The translations under genes and the position numbers were made by a program. The notes under the pieces were generated by a model. It was not told the DNA's origin, ran no database searches, and saw only the letters and a program-made list of their open reading frames with translations. Source: Actinomycetota bacterium (GTDB taxonomy: Bacteria; Actinomycetota; Acidimicrobiia; Acidimicrobiales; RAAP-2). From it: DNA of 64,000 bases. The stretch lies in the NCBI GenBank assembly GCA_021324045.1, contig JAJPJV010000026.1, forward strand, positions 1 through 64,000, read 5' to 3'. Below, piece after piece: positions 37,576-50,442 of the stretch. Within the stretch, counting starts at the first letter, position 1. Each line of letters begins with the position of its first letter.

Positions 37576-38157
37576 ATGCTGGCGAGCAACTTCCTCGTTC
37601 CCAACGGGACGTTCATTGCCGAGCTCATCGCGTTCCTGATCGTTCTGTTCGTGATCGGCAAGTACGTGCTTCCGCCGCTCAACCGGGCGATGCAGGAACG
37701 TCAGGAAAAAGTGCGGGCTGAGCTGGCGGCGGCCGACGAGGCACGTGCGAGCGCGGCGGCGGAGGAAGAGCAACGTCGGGCGGCGCTCGAGGAGGCCCGG
37801 GCACGAGCCGGGCAGATCGTCGAGCAGGCGAGGCGGACGGCGGAGCAGGTTCGAAGCGACGCCGAAGCTCGGGCGCAGGAAGAGCACGATCGGATCGTGA
37901 GCGCTGCGGCTCACGAGATCGAGCTTGCCAGGCAGCACGCGGTTGAGCAGGCAACGGTGCGCATGGGTGAGGTGGTCCTCGACGTTGTCGAGCGAGTGAT
38001 CGGCCGGGAAGTCGACGCGCAAGTCCACCGCGACCTGATCGACCAAGGTATCGCCGCCATCACCGGCCAGGGGACGCCGGGGCCTCGGCGCAATGGCGAG
38101 CCCGCAGACGCCGCCGACCGTCAGCCCTCCAGAGCGGGAGCAGGACCGAACGCATGA
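37576..38157 (+). CDS. atpF: F0F1 ATP synthase subunit b
   Basis: A 193-aa peripheral-stalk subunit. One membrane helix at about residues 12-31 is followed by a long charged coiled coil (about 40-140) rich in Ala, Glu, Arg. The C-terminal 25 residues are disordered. It starts at the base after the atpE stop. Its stop overlaps atpH (ATGA). Confidence 0.94.
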   Translation: MLASNFLVPNGTFIAELIAFLIVLFVIGKYVLPPLNRAMQERQEKVRAELAAADEARASAAAEEEQRRAALEEARARAGQIVEQARRTAEQVRSDAEARAQEEHDRIVSAAAHEIELARQHAVEQATVRMGEVVLDVVERVIGREVDAQVHRDLIDQGIAAITGQGTPGPRRNGEPADAADRQPSRAGAGPNA

Positions 38158-39091
38158 ACCCCGCCCTTGAGGGCTACGCCGCTGCCGAGCTTGAGGTTCT
38201 CACCCCGGAGTCATTGGCGCAGGTCGCCGCCGACCTCGAAGCCGTCGACCGGTCGATGGTCACCAACGTCGCGCTTCGTTCGGCACTGACTGACGCGGCC
38301 GTGTCCGCAAGAGCGCGTCGAGCGGTGATGAACGACTTGCTCGAAGGTCGTGTCAGGCCCGAAGCTCGCCGCCTCGCCGCATTCGCAGCTGCTTCGGTCC
38401 CCGCCCCTGAGGTCCCGGCTGCCATCTCGTGGGTTGCGCATCGGGCCCGTCAGGCGGTGGCACGAGAAGCGCCGGAGTTCGAGCTGCTCGGTCGTTCCGA
38501 CGCTCGCAAGCGAGTGGGTGGCTACGCGGTGGCCGTCTTCGAGGGCCTCTCCAACCGCCAGCTCGAAGAGGTCGAGGACGAGCTGTTCCGCTTCACACGG
38601 ATCGTCGACGCGACCCCTCGTCTTCGTGCGGCGCTCACCGACCGCGACCTGCCTGCCAGCGTTCGCCAGGCGGTCACGGACCAGTTGCTCGAGGGCAAGG
38701 CCGACCCGGCCACCGTGCGCCTGGTCCGCTTCGTCCTCGTTGGAGGTCGGGCTCGCGACGTGGTCGCTACGCTGGACTGGCTGGTCGACGAGGCTGCCCG
38801 GGCTCGGGGCTGGCGGGTTGCCCGAGTTCGGACGGCAGCGCCGCTCGCTGATGACCAGCGCGATCAGTTGGCGAGGGCGATCGAAGCGTTGACGGGCGCG
38901 CCAGTGGACGTGGTGGTGACGGTCGAGCGCGAGTTGATTGGTGGCGCCGTCGTCGAGGTAGGCGACCTGCTGGTCGATGCCAGCGCACGCGGACGGCTCG
39001 AACGCCTTCGCGAGCAGTTGGTGGGTGGTCGCGACCAGCAGGGCTGGCTCGGGCGAACAGGGCCGCGAATCGAGAGGGAGGAACCAAGCCG

Positions 39092-39095
<4 letters not shown>
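38154..39095 (+). CDS. atpH: F0F1 ATP synthase subunit delta with duplicated N-terminal domain
   Basis: A 313-aa OSCP/delta subunit, well above the usual 170-180 aa. Residues 7-101 and 123-218 are two copies of the N-terminal helical domain: both run GYA-A, then LR-ALTD, R-AV..LLEG, P..RL..F and end in W...AR. A single C-terminal domain (about 219-290, [20 protein letters not shown], then [15 protein letters not shown]) follows. Mycobacteria instead fuse a b-like domain onto delta. The extra copy may lengthen or brace the stalk. Overlaps atpF and atpA by 4 bases. Confidence 0.93.
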
Positions 39096-40621
<1,526 letters not shown>

Positions 40622-40641
40622 CCTCGGCGTGACGACCGAAG

Positions 40642-41661
40642 ATGCCAGGTAGTCAAGAACGTGCGCTGCGTCGGCGGATTCGCAGCGTGCAGGCCACGCA
40701 GAAAATCACGCGCGCGATGGAGCTCATTGCCGCCTCGCAGATCGCACGCGCTCAGGCTCGCATTGCCGCGAATCACCCGTATCGTGCGGGGTTGCAGCGG
40801 GCTGTCGCTGAGGTCCTTGCCGAGTCCTCACCCGACGGTGACGACGCGACGGCCGGCGCCCTTCAGACGGCTGCTGTCATCGTGATCGCCGGCGACCGTG
40901 GGCTGAGCGGGGCGTACAACTCCTCGGTCCTCCGGGCGACGGAACGACTCCTCGACGAACAACGCGCCGCTGGCATCGAGTCGATGCTGGTAACCGTCGG
41001 GCGCAAGGCTCGTTCGTATTTCCGCTTCCGCGGCCGTCCCCTCGCGCGGTTCTTCGAAGGGATGGCGGACCGGCCGAGCTTCTCCGATGCGCGCACGGTG
41101 GCAGCGGTCGTCTGGGACGCCTTCGCCGCCGGCGAGGTGCAGCAGGTCAGTGTGGTCTCCACGCGCTTTTTCTCCGCAGGCCGCCAAGCCGTCGAGGTCC
41201 GCCAGCTCCTTCCGCTTCGTGGGTCATCCGACGCGACCGGCTCGGGAATGAGGGACCGTCCCGCCCACCTCGAGCGAACCGACGTCGGTGCTGGTGGGGG
41301 CGAGGCGGCTCGCCCGACCCAGACAGAGTTGGTGGCTGCGCCTCCCGCCACCCCGGGCGCAACGGGCGGGGCACCGGCGGCTCGGCTCGGTTATACCGAG
41401 TTCGAGCCCGATTCGGCGCAGCTCCTTGCGACGCTGGCTCCCCAAGTGCTCGAATCAGAGCTCTTCTCGGCGATGCTGGAGGCGTCGGCTTCCGAGCACG
41501 CGGCACGCCAGCGCGCGATGGCGGCCGCCACCGAGAATGCCGACGAGCTGATCCGCACGTTGTCAAGGATCATGAACCGTGCCCGCCAGGATGCGATCAC
41601 CACGGAGATCATGGAGATCGTGGGCGGTGCCGAGGCCCTGCGGGCTGCGAGACGGACGTGA
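40642..41661 (+). CDS. atpG: F0F1 ATP synthase subunit gamma
   Basis: A 339-aa rotor shaft. Both coiled-coil ends are conserved: RIRSVQATQKITRAMELIA at the start and NRARQDAITTEIMEIVGGAEAL at the end. A low-complexity insert of about 55 residues (about 194-250, rich in Gly, Ala, Pro) makes it longer than the usual 290-300 aa; actinobacterial gamma subunits often carry a smaller loop near here. Confidence 0.95.
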   Translation: MPGSQERALRRRIRSVQATQKITRAMELIAASQIARAQARIAANHPYRAGLQRAVAEVLAESSPDGDDATAGALQTAAVIVIAGDRGLSGAYNSSVLRATERLLDEQRAAGIESMLVTVGRKARSYFRFRGRPLARFFEGMADRPSFSDARTVAAVVWDAFAAGEVQQVSVVSTRFFSAGRQAVEVRQLLPLRGSSDATGSGMRDRPAHLERTDVGAGGGEAARPTQTELVAAPPATPGATGGAPAARLGYTEFEPDSAQLLATLAPQVLESELFSAMLEASASEHAARQRAMAAATENADELIRTLSRIMNRARQDAITTEIMEIVGGAEALRAARRT

Positions 41662-41774
41662 TGGTCCACCGGCGGTGTCCGCTGCGCCGTGGTGTTGTCC
41701 GGCGACGATCCGGGCCACAAGGATGCGAATGGGAACCGGGTCAATGGGTGTGAGGAGTGGTCGCAGGTGGCTGA

Positions 41775-43756
<1,982 letters not shown>

Positions 43757-43844
43757 CCACCTCGGGCGCGGTTGGACGCTTGGTTGAGGCGTGCGGCGCC
43801 GACGCGGTTGCAGGGATCGGACCTGCCCTCGATCGGCGGTGGCG

Positions 43845-44843
43845 TCAATCGAAGGCGATCGCGCTGAATTCGGCCAGCTTGTGCAGAGGATGAATGGCTT
43901 CGATCTTCCTGATGGTCCCCGACCGAGATCGCATGACGAGCGAATCAGTGCTCGCTCCCTGCTCGTGGTAGCGCACGCCCTGGAGGAGGTCGCCGTCGGT
44001 AATGCCGGTCGCCGCGAAGAAGCAGTTGTCGCTGCTCACGAGGTCATCGGTGGTCAGCACCGCGTCGAGGTCGTAGCCTGCTGCCAGCGCTGCCGCCCGT
44101 TCCTCCTCGTTGCGAGGCCAGAGCTTGCCTTGGATCTCGCCACCCATGCACTTGAGGGCTGCGGCAGCGAGCACGCCCTCGGGTGTCCCGCCGACGCCGA
44201 AGAGGATGTCGGACCCGGACATGTCGGCGCGCCCGGTGGCGATCGCGCCGGCGACGTCACCGTCGGTGATGAGCCGAATGCGGGCACCGGATCGCCGAAC
44301 CTCTTCGATCAGGTTCGCGTGACGAGGACGGTCGAGGATGACCGCGGTGAGATCCCTGACCGGCTTGCCGAGTGCCGCGGAGAGCGCGTGGAGGTTCTCA
44401 GTGGGAGAACGGTTGATGTCGACGACACCCTTGCCGCCGGGGCCAACCGCGAGCTTTTCCATGTAGACGCACGGACCGGGGTCGAAGAGACCCCCTCGCT
44501 CGGTCACCGCGATCACCGAGAGCGCCCCGCCGCGACCCAACGCCGTCAACGTCGTCCCATCGATCGGGTCGACGGCGATGTCCGTCATCGGCGGAGATCC
44601 ATCCCCAATCCGTTCGCCGTTGTAGAGCATGGGGGCGTGGTCCTTCTCGCCCTCGCCGATGACCACGACGCCGTCCATCGACACCGACTGCAGCACCACT
44701 CGCATGGCGTTGACCGCCGCCGCGTCGGCGCCTTCCTTGTCACCACGGCCCATCCACCGGCTCGCAGCCATCGCGGCGGCCTCGGTGACCCGTACGAGCT
44801 CAAGCGCCAGGTTGCGATCGGGAGCTTGGGGGTGCCTCGACAC
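43845..44843 (-). CDS. glpX: Fructose-1,6-bisphosphatase, class II (GlpX)
   Basis: A 332-aa gluconeogenic phosphatase. Metal and substrate motifs are [41 protein letters not shown] and [17 protein letters not shown]. Class II is the usual and often only FBPase of actinobacteria. The GTG at 44843 suits the family start ([18 protein letters not shown]); the frame continues to a TTG at 44852. It converges on the atp operon and is divergent from murA. Confidence 0.95.
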   Translation of the reverse strand: MSRHPQAPDRNLALELVRVTEAAAMAASRWMGRGDKEGADAAAVNAMRVVLQSVSMDGVVVIGEGEKDHAPMLYNGERIGDGSPPMTDIAVDPIDGTTLTALGRGGALSVIAVTERGGLFDPGPCVYMEKLAVGPGGKGVVDINRSPTENLHALSAALGKPVRDLTAVILDRPRHANLIEEVRRSGARIRLITDGDVAGAIATGRADMSGSDILFGVGGTPEGVLAAAALKCMGGEIQGKLWPRNEEERAAALAAGYDLDAVLTTDDLVSSDNCFFAATGITDGDLLQGVRYHEQGASTDSLVMRSRSGTIRKIEAIHPLHKLAEFSAIAFD

Positions 44844-44875
44844 TGGGGCCAACGATAGTGGGAGATACTGGCGCA

Positions 44876-46219
44876 GTGAATCGGTCCTACCTTTCAGGAG
44901 GCGGTGGCTCGGACCCGCCCAGGGGAACGGAGCGCGCCGGCGGGCCCGATCGGTTGCTCATCCGTGCCGGCGAGCCGCTGGCGGGGGTCGTCCGAGCTGG
45001 TGGTGCCAAGAACTCCGCGCTCAAGCTGATGGCTGCCTGCCTGCTCGCAGAGGGACGCCATGTGCTTCGCAACGTCCCGCGGATCACCGACGTCGAGATC
45101 ATGACCGAGATGCTCACGGCGCTGGGCGTATCGGTGCGGCGCGAGCGCGGCGGTGACCTCCTCATCGACACCCCGCCAGCGGAGTCGCTTTCCCCTGAAG
45201 CCCCCTACGAGCTCGTCGAGCGGATGCGCGCCTCGGTGGTCGTGCTCGGTCCCCTCCTGGCACGGTGCGGCTGCGCTCGCCTCTCGATGCCCGGCGGCGA
45301 TGACTTCGGTTCGCGGCCGATCGACTTCCACTTGAACGGGCTCGGGGCGATGGGAACCCGCTTCGAGATGCGTCACGGCTACATCCAGGGGGATGTGGGC
45401 GGTGGTGAGGGCCTCGGCAAGCTGGTGGGCACGCGGCTGGTGCTCGAATATCCGAGCCACACGGCGACGGACAACTTGATGATGGCCGCGGTCCTGGCGA
45501 AGGGAACCACGGTGATCGAGAACGCCGCGCGCGAACCAGAAGTGCAGGATCTCGCGGCGTACCTCAACCAGATGGGAGCGCGGGTCCGTGGGGCAGGGAC
45601 TTCGCACATCGAAGTCGAAGGAGTCGATGCGCTCGCCCCAGCGAGCCACACGGTGATCCCAGACCGGGTGGTGTCGGGGACCTTCTTCGTCGCCGCTGGC
45701 CTGACCGGCGGAGACGTCGTGGTCGAAGATGCGCGCTTCGACCATATGGAAATGCTCATCCGCAAGCTCTCGGCCATGGGTGTCGAGGTCCTCCAGACCG
45801 CAGAGGGGCTTCGGGCGCGCGCAACGGGCAGGTTGCGGGCGGTCGACGTCGCAACCCTGCCGTTCCCCGGAGTGGCGACCGATTACAAGCCCTTGCTCGT
45901 TACCATGCTCGCGGTTGCTGACGGGGTGTCGATCGTGACCGAGAATCTGTTCGAGGGCCGCTTCCGCTATATCGACGAGCTTCGCCGCATGGGCGGAGAC
46001 ATCCGTACCGAGGGCCACCACGTCGTGATCCGCGGTGTGCCGCGGTTGTCCGGGGCACGCGTCCGGGCACCGGATATTCGAGGCGGTGCCGCGCTGGCCC
46101 TCGCCGGTCTCGTCGCCGACGGTGAGACCGAGCTGCTTGGAGCTCGCCACATCGATCGCGGGTACGAGGACTTCGCTGGGAAGCTTCGCGCATTGGGCGC
46201 CCAGGTGGAGCGGTCATGA
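44876..46219 (+). CDS. murA: UDP-N-acetylglucosamine 1-carboxyvinyltransferase
   Basis: A 447-aa enzyme for the first committed step of peptidoglycan synthesis. [16 protein letters not shown] carries the Lys-Asn pair (45-46). The loop that holds the catalytic Cys in E. coli (GGCAIG) reads GGDDFG here, with Asp142 in that place. The same Cys-to-Asp change in M. tuberculosis MurA gives natural fosfomycin resistance. Starts are GTG at 44858 or 44876; GATACT at 44864-44869 would make 44876 leaderless. The N-terminus has about 25 extra residues. Overlaps meaB (ATGA). Confidence 0.95.
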   Translation: MNRSYLSGGGGSDPPRGTERAGGPDRLLIRAGEPLAGVVRAGGAKNSALKLMAACLLAEGRHVLRNVPRITDVEIMTEMLTALGVSVRRERGGDLLIDTPPAESLSPEAPYELVERMRASVVVLGPLLARCGCARLSMPGGDDFGSRPIDFHLNGLGAMGTRFEMRHGYIQGDVGGGEGLGKLVGTRLVLEYPSHTATDNLMMAAVLAKGTTVIENAAREPEVQDLAAYLNQMGARVRGAGTSHIEVEGVDALAPASHTVIPDRVVSGTFFVAAGLTGGDVVVEDARFDHMEMLIRKLSAMGVEVLQTAEGLRARATGRLRAVDVATLPFPGVATDYKPLLVTMLAVADGVSIVTENLFEGRFRYIDELRRMGGDIRTEGHHVVIRGVPRLSGARVRAPDIRGGAALALAGLVADGETELLGARHIDRGYEDFAGKLRALGAQVERS

Positions 46220-47298
46220 CCCGCGCGACGCCGGAGACCGATGGCGGCATTGACGGTGCCCAGCGCCTCATCAGCGCGGACGTACGAGGCTCGGTGGACG
46301 GGCCGAGCGTCGTACAGGGGCACAACCTGGCGGACGTCGAAGCACTCTTCGAGGCTGCACGTACCGGCGACCAGGCCGCCTTGGCACGACTCCTCTCGAT
46401 GATCGAGCGGGGCGGTGACCACACACGCGCCGTCGCACGCCATGCCTACCGCACCCCTCCTCCCTATACGGTTGGCCTGACCGGTGCCCCGGGTGCGGGG
46501 AAGTCCACGCTCGTCGACCAGTTGATCGACTTTGCCCGGGCGGGTTGGCCCGCGGTCGACGGGGCCGACGCCCAGCCCATCGAAGCCGTCGGCATCTTGG
46601 CCATCGACCCCACCTCGCCCAGGACCGGTGGCGCTCTCCTCGGTGACCGAGCGAGGATGCAACGGCACGCGACGGACCGCGCGGTGTTCATCCGCTCGAT
46701 GGCCACTCGTGGAAACCTCGGTGGGCTGGCGCTCGCCGTCCCCGACGCGATCCGCGCCTTGGGCGCTGCTGGCAAGGCGGCCGTCCTCGTCGAGACCGTC
46801 GGTGTCGGGCAGATGGAGGTCGACGTCGCTTCAGCGACTGACACCACGATCGTCATCGTGACGCCTGGTTGGGGTGACGCGCTCCAGGCCAACAAGGCCG
46901 GCCTGTTCGAGGTCGCCGATCTCTTCGTCGTCAACAAAGCGGATCGAGAGGGTGCTCGCCAGTCCGTCCGAGATCTCGAGCAGATGCTCGACCTGTCGGA
47001 CTTCTCCTCGACGGGCGGTTGGCGGCCGCCGATCGTGGAGACCGTTGCCACCGCTGGTCGGGGCATCGAGAGCCTCTGGGAGCAGGTCGCACGTCACCGC
47101 TGCTTCCTCGCGCGAAGCGGGGAGCTCGAGCGCCGGCGCTCGTTGCAGGTCGAGCAGGAGCTGCGAAGGGTGCTCGCAGCCCGGCTCGAGCACGACATCG
47201 AGGAAAGGGCGCGGGGGTCGCTGTTCGCAAGCGTCCTCGCGGAGCTCACCAGCGGCAGGATCGACCCCTATGAAGCGGCTGACCGTCTCCTGAACTGA
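46216..47298 (+). CDS. meaB: Methylmalonyl-CoA mutase-associated GTPase MeaB
   Basis: A 360-aa G3E-type GTPase that loads and protects the adenosylcobalamin cofactor of methylmalonyl-CoA mutase. P-loop GAPGAGKST (90-98), DPTSPRTGGALLGDRARM, ETVGVGQ and the guanine motif NKAD are visible. The mutase genes are not in the window. The N-terminal 35 residues are extra. It starts inside the murA stop (ATGA). Confidence 0.93.
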   Translation: MTRATPETDGGIDGAQRLISADVRGSVDGPSVVQGHNLADVEALFEAARTGDQAALARLLSMIERGGDHTRAVARHAYRTPPPYTVGLTGAPGAGKSTLVDQLIDFARAGWPAVDGADAQPIEAVGILAIDPTSPRTGGALLGDRARMQRHATDRAVFIRSMATRGNLGGLALAVPDAIRALGAAGKAAVLVETVGVGQMEVDVASATDTTIVIVTPGWGDALQANKAGLFEVADLFVVNKADREGARQSVRDLEQMLDLSDFSSTGGWRPPIVETVATAGRGIESLWEQVARHRCFLARSGELERRRSLQVEQELRRVLAARLEHDIEERARGSLFASVLAELTSGRIDPYEAADRLLN

Positions 47299-47299
47299 G

Positions 47300-49141
47300 G
47301 TGTCTTCGGCTGTGTCCATGTCCGGCAGCGCCGAGCCCGTCCGGGAGCAGCCTCGCCCCCGGCGGGGCGTCGGTTCCGCGCGCTGGTACCAGCACGCAGT
47401 CTTCTACGAAGTCTTCCTTCGCGGCTTCTTCGACGCGAACGACGACGGCATCGGAGACGTGCCCGGCCTTCGTCAGAAGCTCGACTATCTCCAATGGCTC
47501 GGTATCGACTGCGTGTGGCTGTTGCCCTTCTATCCCTCGCCGTTGCGCGACGGCGGTTACGACATCAGCGATTTCTTCAATGTCCACCCTGACTACGGAA
47601 CGCTCAAGGACGTGGTCGACCTCCTCGAAGACGGTCATGCGCGTGGAATTCGCTTCATCGCCGACCTCGTCGTGAACCACACCAGCGATCAGCACCCGTG
47701 GTTCATCGAGTCTCGCTCCAGTCGCGACAACCCCAAGGCGGACTGGTATGTCTGGAACGACGACGATCAACGCTGGCCCGAAGCGCGCGTCGTCTTCAGC
47801 GACGTCGAACGTTCCAACTGGACCTGGGACCCCATCCGGCAGCAGTACTACTGGCACCGCTTCTACTCTCATCAGCCAGATCTCAACTACGAGAACCCTG
47901 AGCTGGCTGACGAGATGGTGCGCCTGCTGCGCTTCTGGCTCGACGTCGGGTTCGATGGCTTTCGGCTCGACGCGGTGCCCTATCTCTTCCAGCGCGATGG
48001 GACGAGCGGGGAGCACCTACCCGAAACCCACATGTTCATCAGGCGGCTTCGCAAGGAGATCGAAGCGGAGTACCCCGGGCGGATCCTGCTCGCGGAAGCC
48101 AACGGCTGGCCTGCCGACGTCGCCGACTATTTCGGGAACGGCGATGAGTGCCACCTGTGCTTCCACTTCCCGCTGATGCCCAGGCTGTTCATGGCGGTTC
48201 GGCGTGAGCAGCGCTATCCGATCACCGAGATCCTGAGCCAGACCCCGGACATCCCCGAGGGCTGCCAGTGGGCGATCTTCCTCCGCAATCACGACGAGCT
48301 CACCCTCGAGCAGGTGAGCGAAGAGGACCGTGACTACCTGTTCTCGGAGTACGCGAAGGATCCTCGGATGAAGCGTCACATGGGGATCGGTCGCAGACTG
48401 GCCCCGCTTCTCGATGGAGACCGCAGGCTCGCCGAATTGCTCTACGCGTTGGTGCTGTCATTGCCGGGGAGTCCGGTCATCTATTACGGCGACGAACTGC
48501 TGATCGGTGACAACATCTACCTCGGCGACCGTGACTCGGTTCGGACACCGATGCAATGGTCACCAGACCGCAACGGGGGCTTTTCGCGGGCTGACTTTGC
48601 CCAGCTGTACCTCCCACCCCTCATGGACCCGGTCTACGGCTACCAGGCAGTCAACGTCGAGGCGCAGCTTCGCAATCCGGGTTCCTTCCTCCACTGGCTC
48701 CGAGGCATGCTCGTCCATCGTCGGGCTCTGCCCGTGCTCGGTGTCGGCACGATGGAGACACTGCCCTGCCCGAACCCCTCGATTCTGGCGTTCATCCGTG
48801 CGGGGGAAGTCGGTGAAGATCGCGAGAATAGCGATGACGCGGGTCTCGAGCCCTCGGCCGCCGAAGGGAAGAGAACCCAGGCGGTCTTGTGCATCCACAA
48901 CCTGAGCCGTTTTGCCCAGCCTGCCGAGCTCCAGATCACCAAGTGGGCGGGTACCACCCCGATCGAGGTCCTTGGGCGCGTGCCGTTCCCCCCGATCGAC
49001 GAACGTCCTTACACCGTGACCCTTGGCCCCTACGGGTACCTGTGGCTGGAGCTCTCCGGGCCGGAGCCTGCGTCCGGGTCCGCCGGGACGGAAACCCTCC
49101 ATCCGGTGCTGGTTCCGAAGGGGCCCATGGAGGGTCGATGA
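47300..49141 (+). CDS. treS: Maltose alpha-D-glucosyltransferase (trehalose synthase)
   Basis: A 613-aa GH13 enzyme interconverting maltose and trehalose. Catalytic regions are GFDGFRLDAVPYLFQRDG with the Asp nucleophile, RILLAEANGWP with the acid Glu and FLRNHDELTLEQVSEED with the second Asp. The late block GDNIYLGDRDSVRTPMQWSP is characteristic of TreS. It is followed by a maltokinase-like gene, as in the TreS-Pep2-GlgE route to alpha-glucan; GlgE itself is not in the window. GTG start one base after the meaB stop. Confidence 0.95.
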   Translation: MSSAVSMSGSAEPVREQPRPRRGVGSARWYQHAVFYEVFLRGFFDANDDGIGDVPGLRQKLDYLQWLGIDCVWLLPFYPSPLRDGGYDISDFFNVHPDYGTLKDVVDLLEDGHARGIRFIADLVVNHTSDQHPWFIESRSSRDNPKADWYVWNDDDQRWPEARVVFSDVERSNWTWDPIRQQYYWHRFYSHQPDLNYENPELADEMVRLLRFWLDVGFDGFRLDAVPYLFQRDGTSGEHLPETHMFIRRLRKEIEAEYPGRILLAEANGWPADVADYFGNGDECHLCFHFPLMPRLFMAVRREQRYPITEILSQTPDIPEGCQWAIFLRNHDELTLEQVSEEDRDYLFSEYAKDPRMKRHMGIGRRLAPLLDGDRRLAELLYALVLSLPGSPVIYYGDELLIGDNIYLGDRDSVRTPMQWSPDRNGGFSRADFAQLYLPPLMDPVYGYQAVNVEAQLRNPGSFLHWLRGMLVHRRALPVLGVGTMETLPCPNPSILAFIRAGEVGEDRENSDDAGLEPSAAEGKRTQAVLCIHNLSRFAQPAELQITKWAGTTPIEVLGRVPFPPIDERPYTVTLGPYGYLWLELSGPEPASGSAGTETLHPVLVPKGPMEGR

Positions 49142-49154
49142 CGGGTCCAAGGTG

Positions 49155-50426
49155 ATGGCAGAGATCAACGAGGGACTGCGGTCCTCGCTCGCTGCACTGA
49201 TCTCGACGTGGGCGGCGCGCCGGACCGAGCGCGCCCGCCGCCGTGACCTCGAACGCGTGGCCGCGGCGAGCGTCGACCTGCCGGTTCACGTCGAAGAGGT
49301 CGCCATGCTGCGCCCAGGGCGGCCCGGGCTCCTCGATGTCGTCGCGGCGGTCGGAGACCGAACCGCTCACGCGGTGCTGGGGCTCCTGCCTCCCGACGCC
49401 GCTGACGCTCGTCGCCCGCTTCCCGGAGAAGACGCACCACTGGGCACCCTTGAGGACGGGGACGGCCCAGCGGTCGTCGTCGACGCGCTCTACGACACGG
49501 CGCTCGCTCCGCTGGTCCTCGACGCCATCGTCCCCCGGGACGAGCCAGCGGTGCTCGAAGTCGTCACCGATGATGATTCAGGGACCGTGCTCGTCTTCGA
49601 CGCGTGCTGCCTCACGGTGTTCACTTGGCTCGCCGAAGGTCCCGATCCCTCGGTCGAGTTGCTCGTCGCGCTTGACGAAGCCGGCTTCAATCATCTTGCA
49701 GCACCGCTGGGGTTGTGGCGGCGTCACGGACGCGACCTCGGCGTCGTTCAGGAGCGCCTGGCGGGGAGTTCCGGTGGCATGGCGGTGGCGCTCACCTCGT
49801 TGCGCGACCTCTACGCCGCCGGTGGCGCGCCGGAGGATGCCGGTGGGGACTTCGCGACCGAAGCCAACGCGATCGGCACGATGACCGCTCGCATGCACCT
49901 TGCGCTCGAACGGGCATTCGGGCACGAACCGCTCGACGTCACCAGCTGGTGCAGCGACGTCGAGTCTGCGGTGCGGAGGTGGGATCCGTCCCTCCTCGAT
50001 GCCGTGCCGATCGTCGAGACCCTTTCGCACGTGCGCCGCGCAGGTCACGACCTCGTCGCGATCAGGACTCACGGCGATCTCGAACTCGGCCGGATCGCGC
50101 GTACCGATCACGGTTGGGTCGTGGTTGACTTCTCGGTCACCCGGGCGGGCCTGCGTTCGCCCCTGGCGGACGTGGCCGACATGGCGGCTTCCTTCCATCG
50201 GGTTGCGCTCGTCGAGGCGACCGAGAACCATCCGGCTGGTCGGGCCGCGTTGGTCGCCCTGGCTCAGGCCTGGGAAGACCGAAACCGCAAGGCCTTGCTC
50301 GCCGGCTACCTGTCGACCCCTGGGATCGAAGCGCTCGTGCCGTCCGAACGACGTCTTGTCGAGGACGTCGTGGCGGTATATGAGCTGCAACGTGCAGCGA
50401 CGGGTGGAAGCGTGAAGCAGACGTGA
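49155..50426 (+). CDS. Maltokinase-like protein (Mak/Pep2 family)
   Basis: A 423-aa aminoglycoside-phosphotransferase-fold protein in the place of maltokinase, which makes maltose 1-phosphate from the TreS product. The catalytic loop is RTHGDLELGRI (about 305-315), and the metal loop is VVVDFSVTRAGLRSPLADVA. In typical Mak the latter reads DFEGEP; here Glu after DF is replaced by Ser and the loop is shorter, so activity may differ. The ATG at 49155 is used; the GTG at 49152 is an alternative. 13 bases after treS. Confidence 0.8.
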   Translation: MAEINEGLRSSLAALISTWAARRTERARRRDLERVAAASVDLPVHVEEVAMLRPGRPGLLDVVAAVGDRTAHAVLGLLPPDAADARRPLPGEDAPLGTLEDGDGPAVVVDALYDTALAPLVLDAIVPRDEPAVLEVVTDDDSGTVLVFDACCLTVFTWLAEGPDPSVELLVALDEAGFNHLAAPLGLWRRHGRDLGVVQERLAGSSGGMAVALTSLRDLYAAGGAPEDAGGDFATEANAIGTMTARMHLALERAFGHEPLDVTSWCSDVESAVRRWDPSLLDAVPIVETLSHVRRAGHDLVAIRTHGDLELGRIARTDHGWVVVDFSVTRAGLRSPLADVADMAASFHRVALVEATENHPAGRAALVALAQAWEDRNRKALLAGYLSTPGIEALVPSERRLVEDVVAVYELQRAATGGSVKQT

Positions 50427-50442
50427 CGACCGTGGAGGCGCA

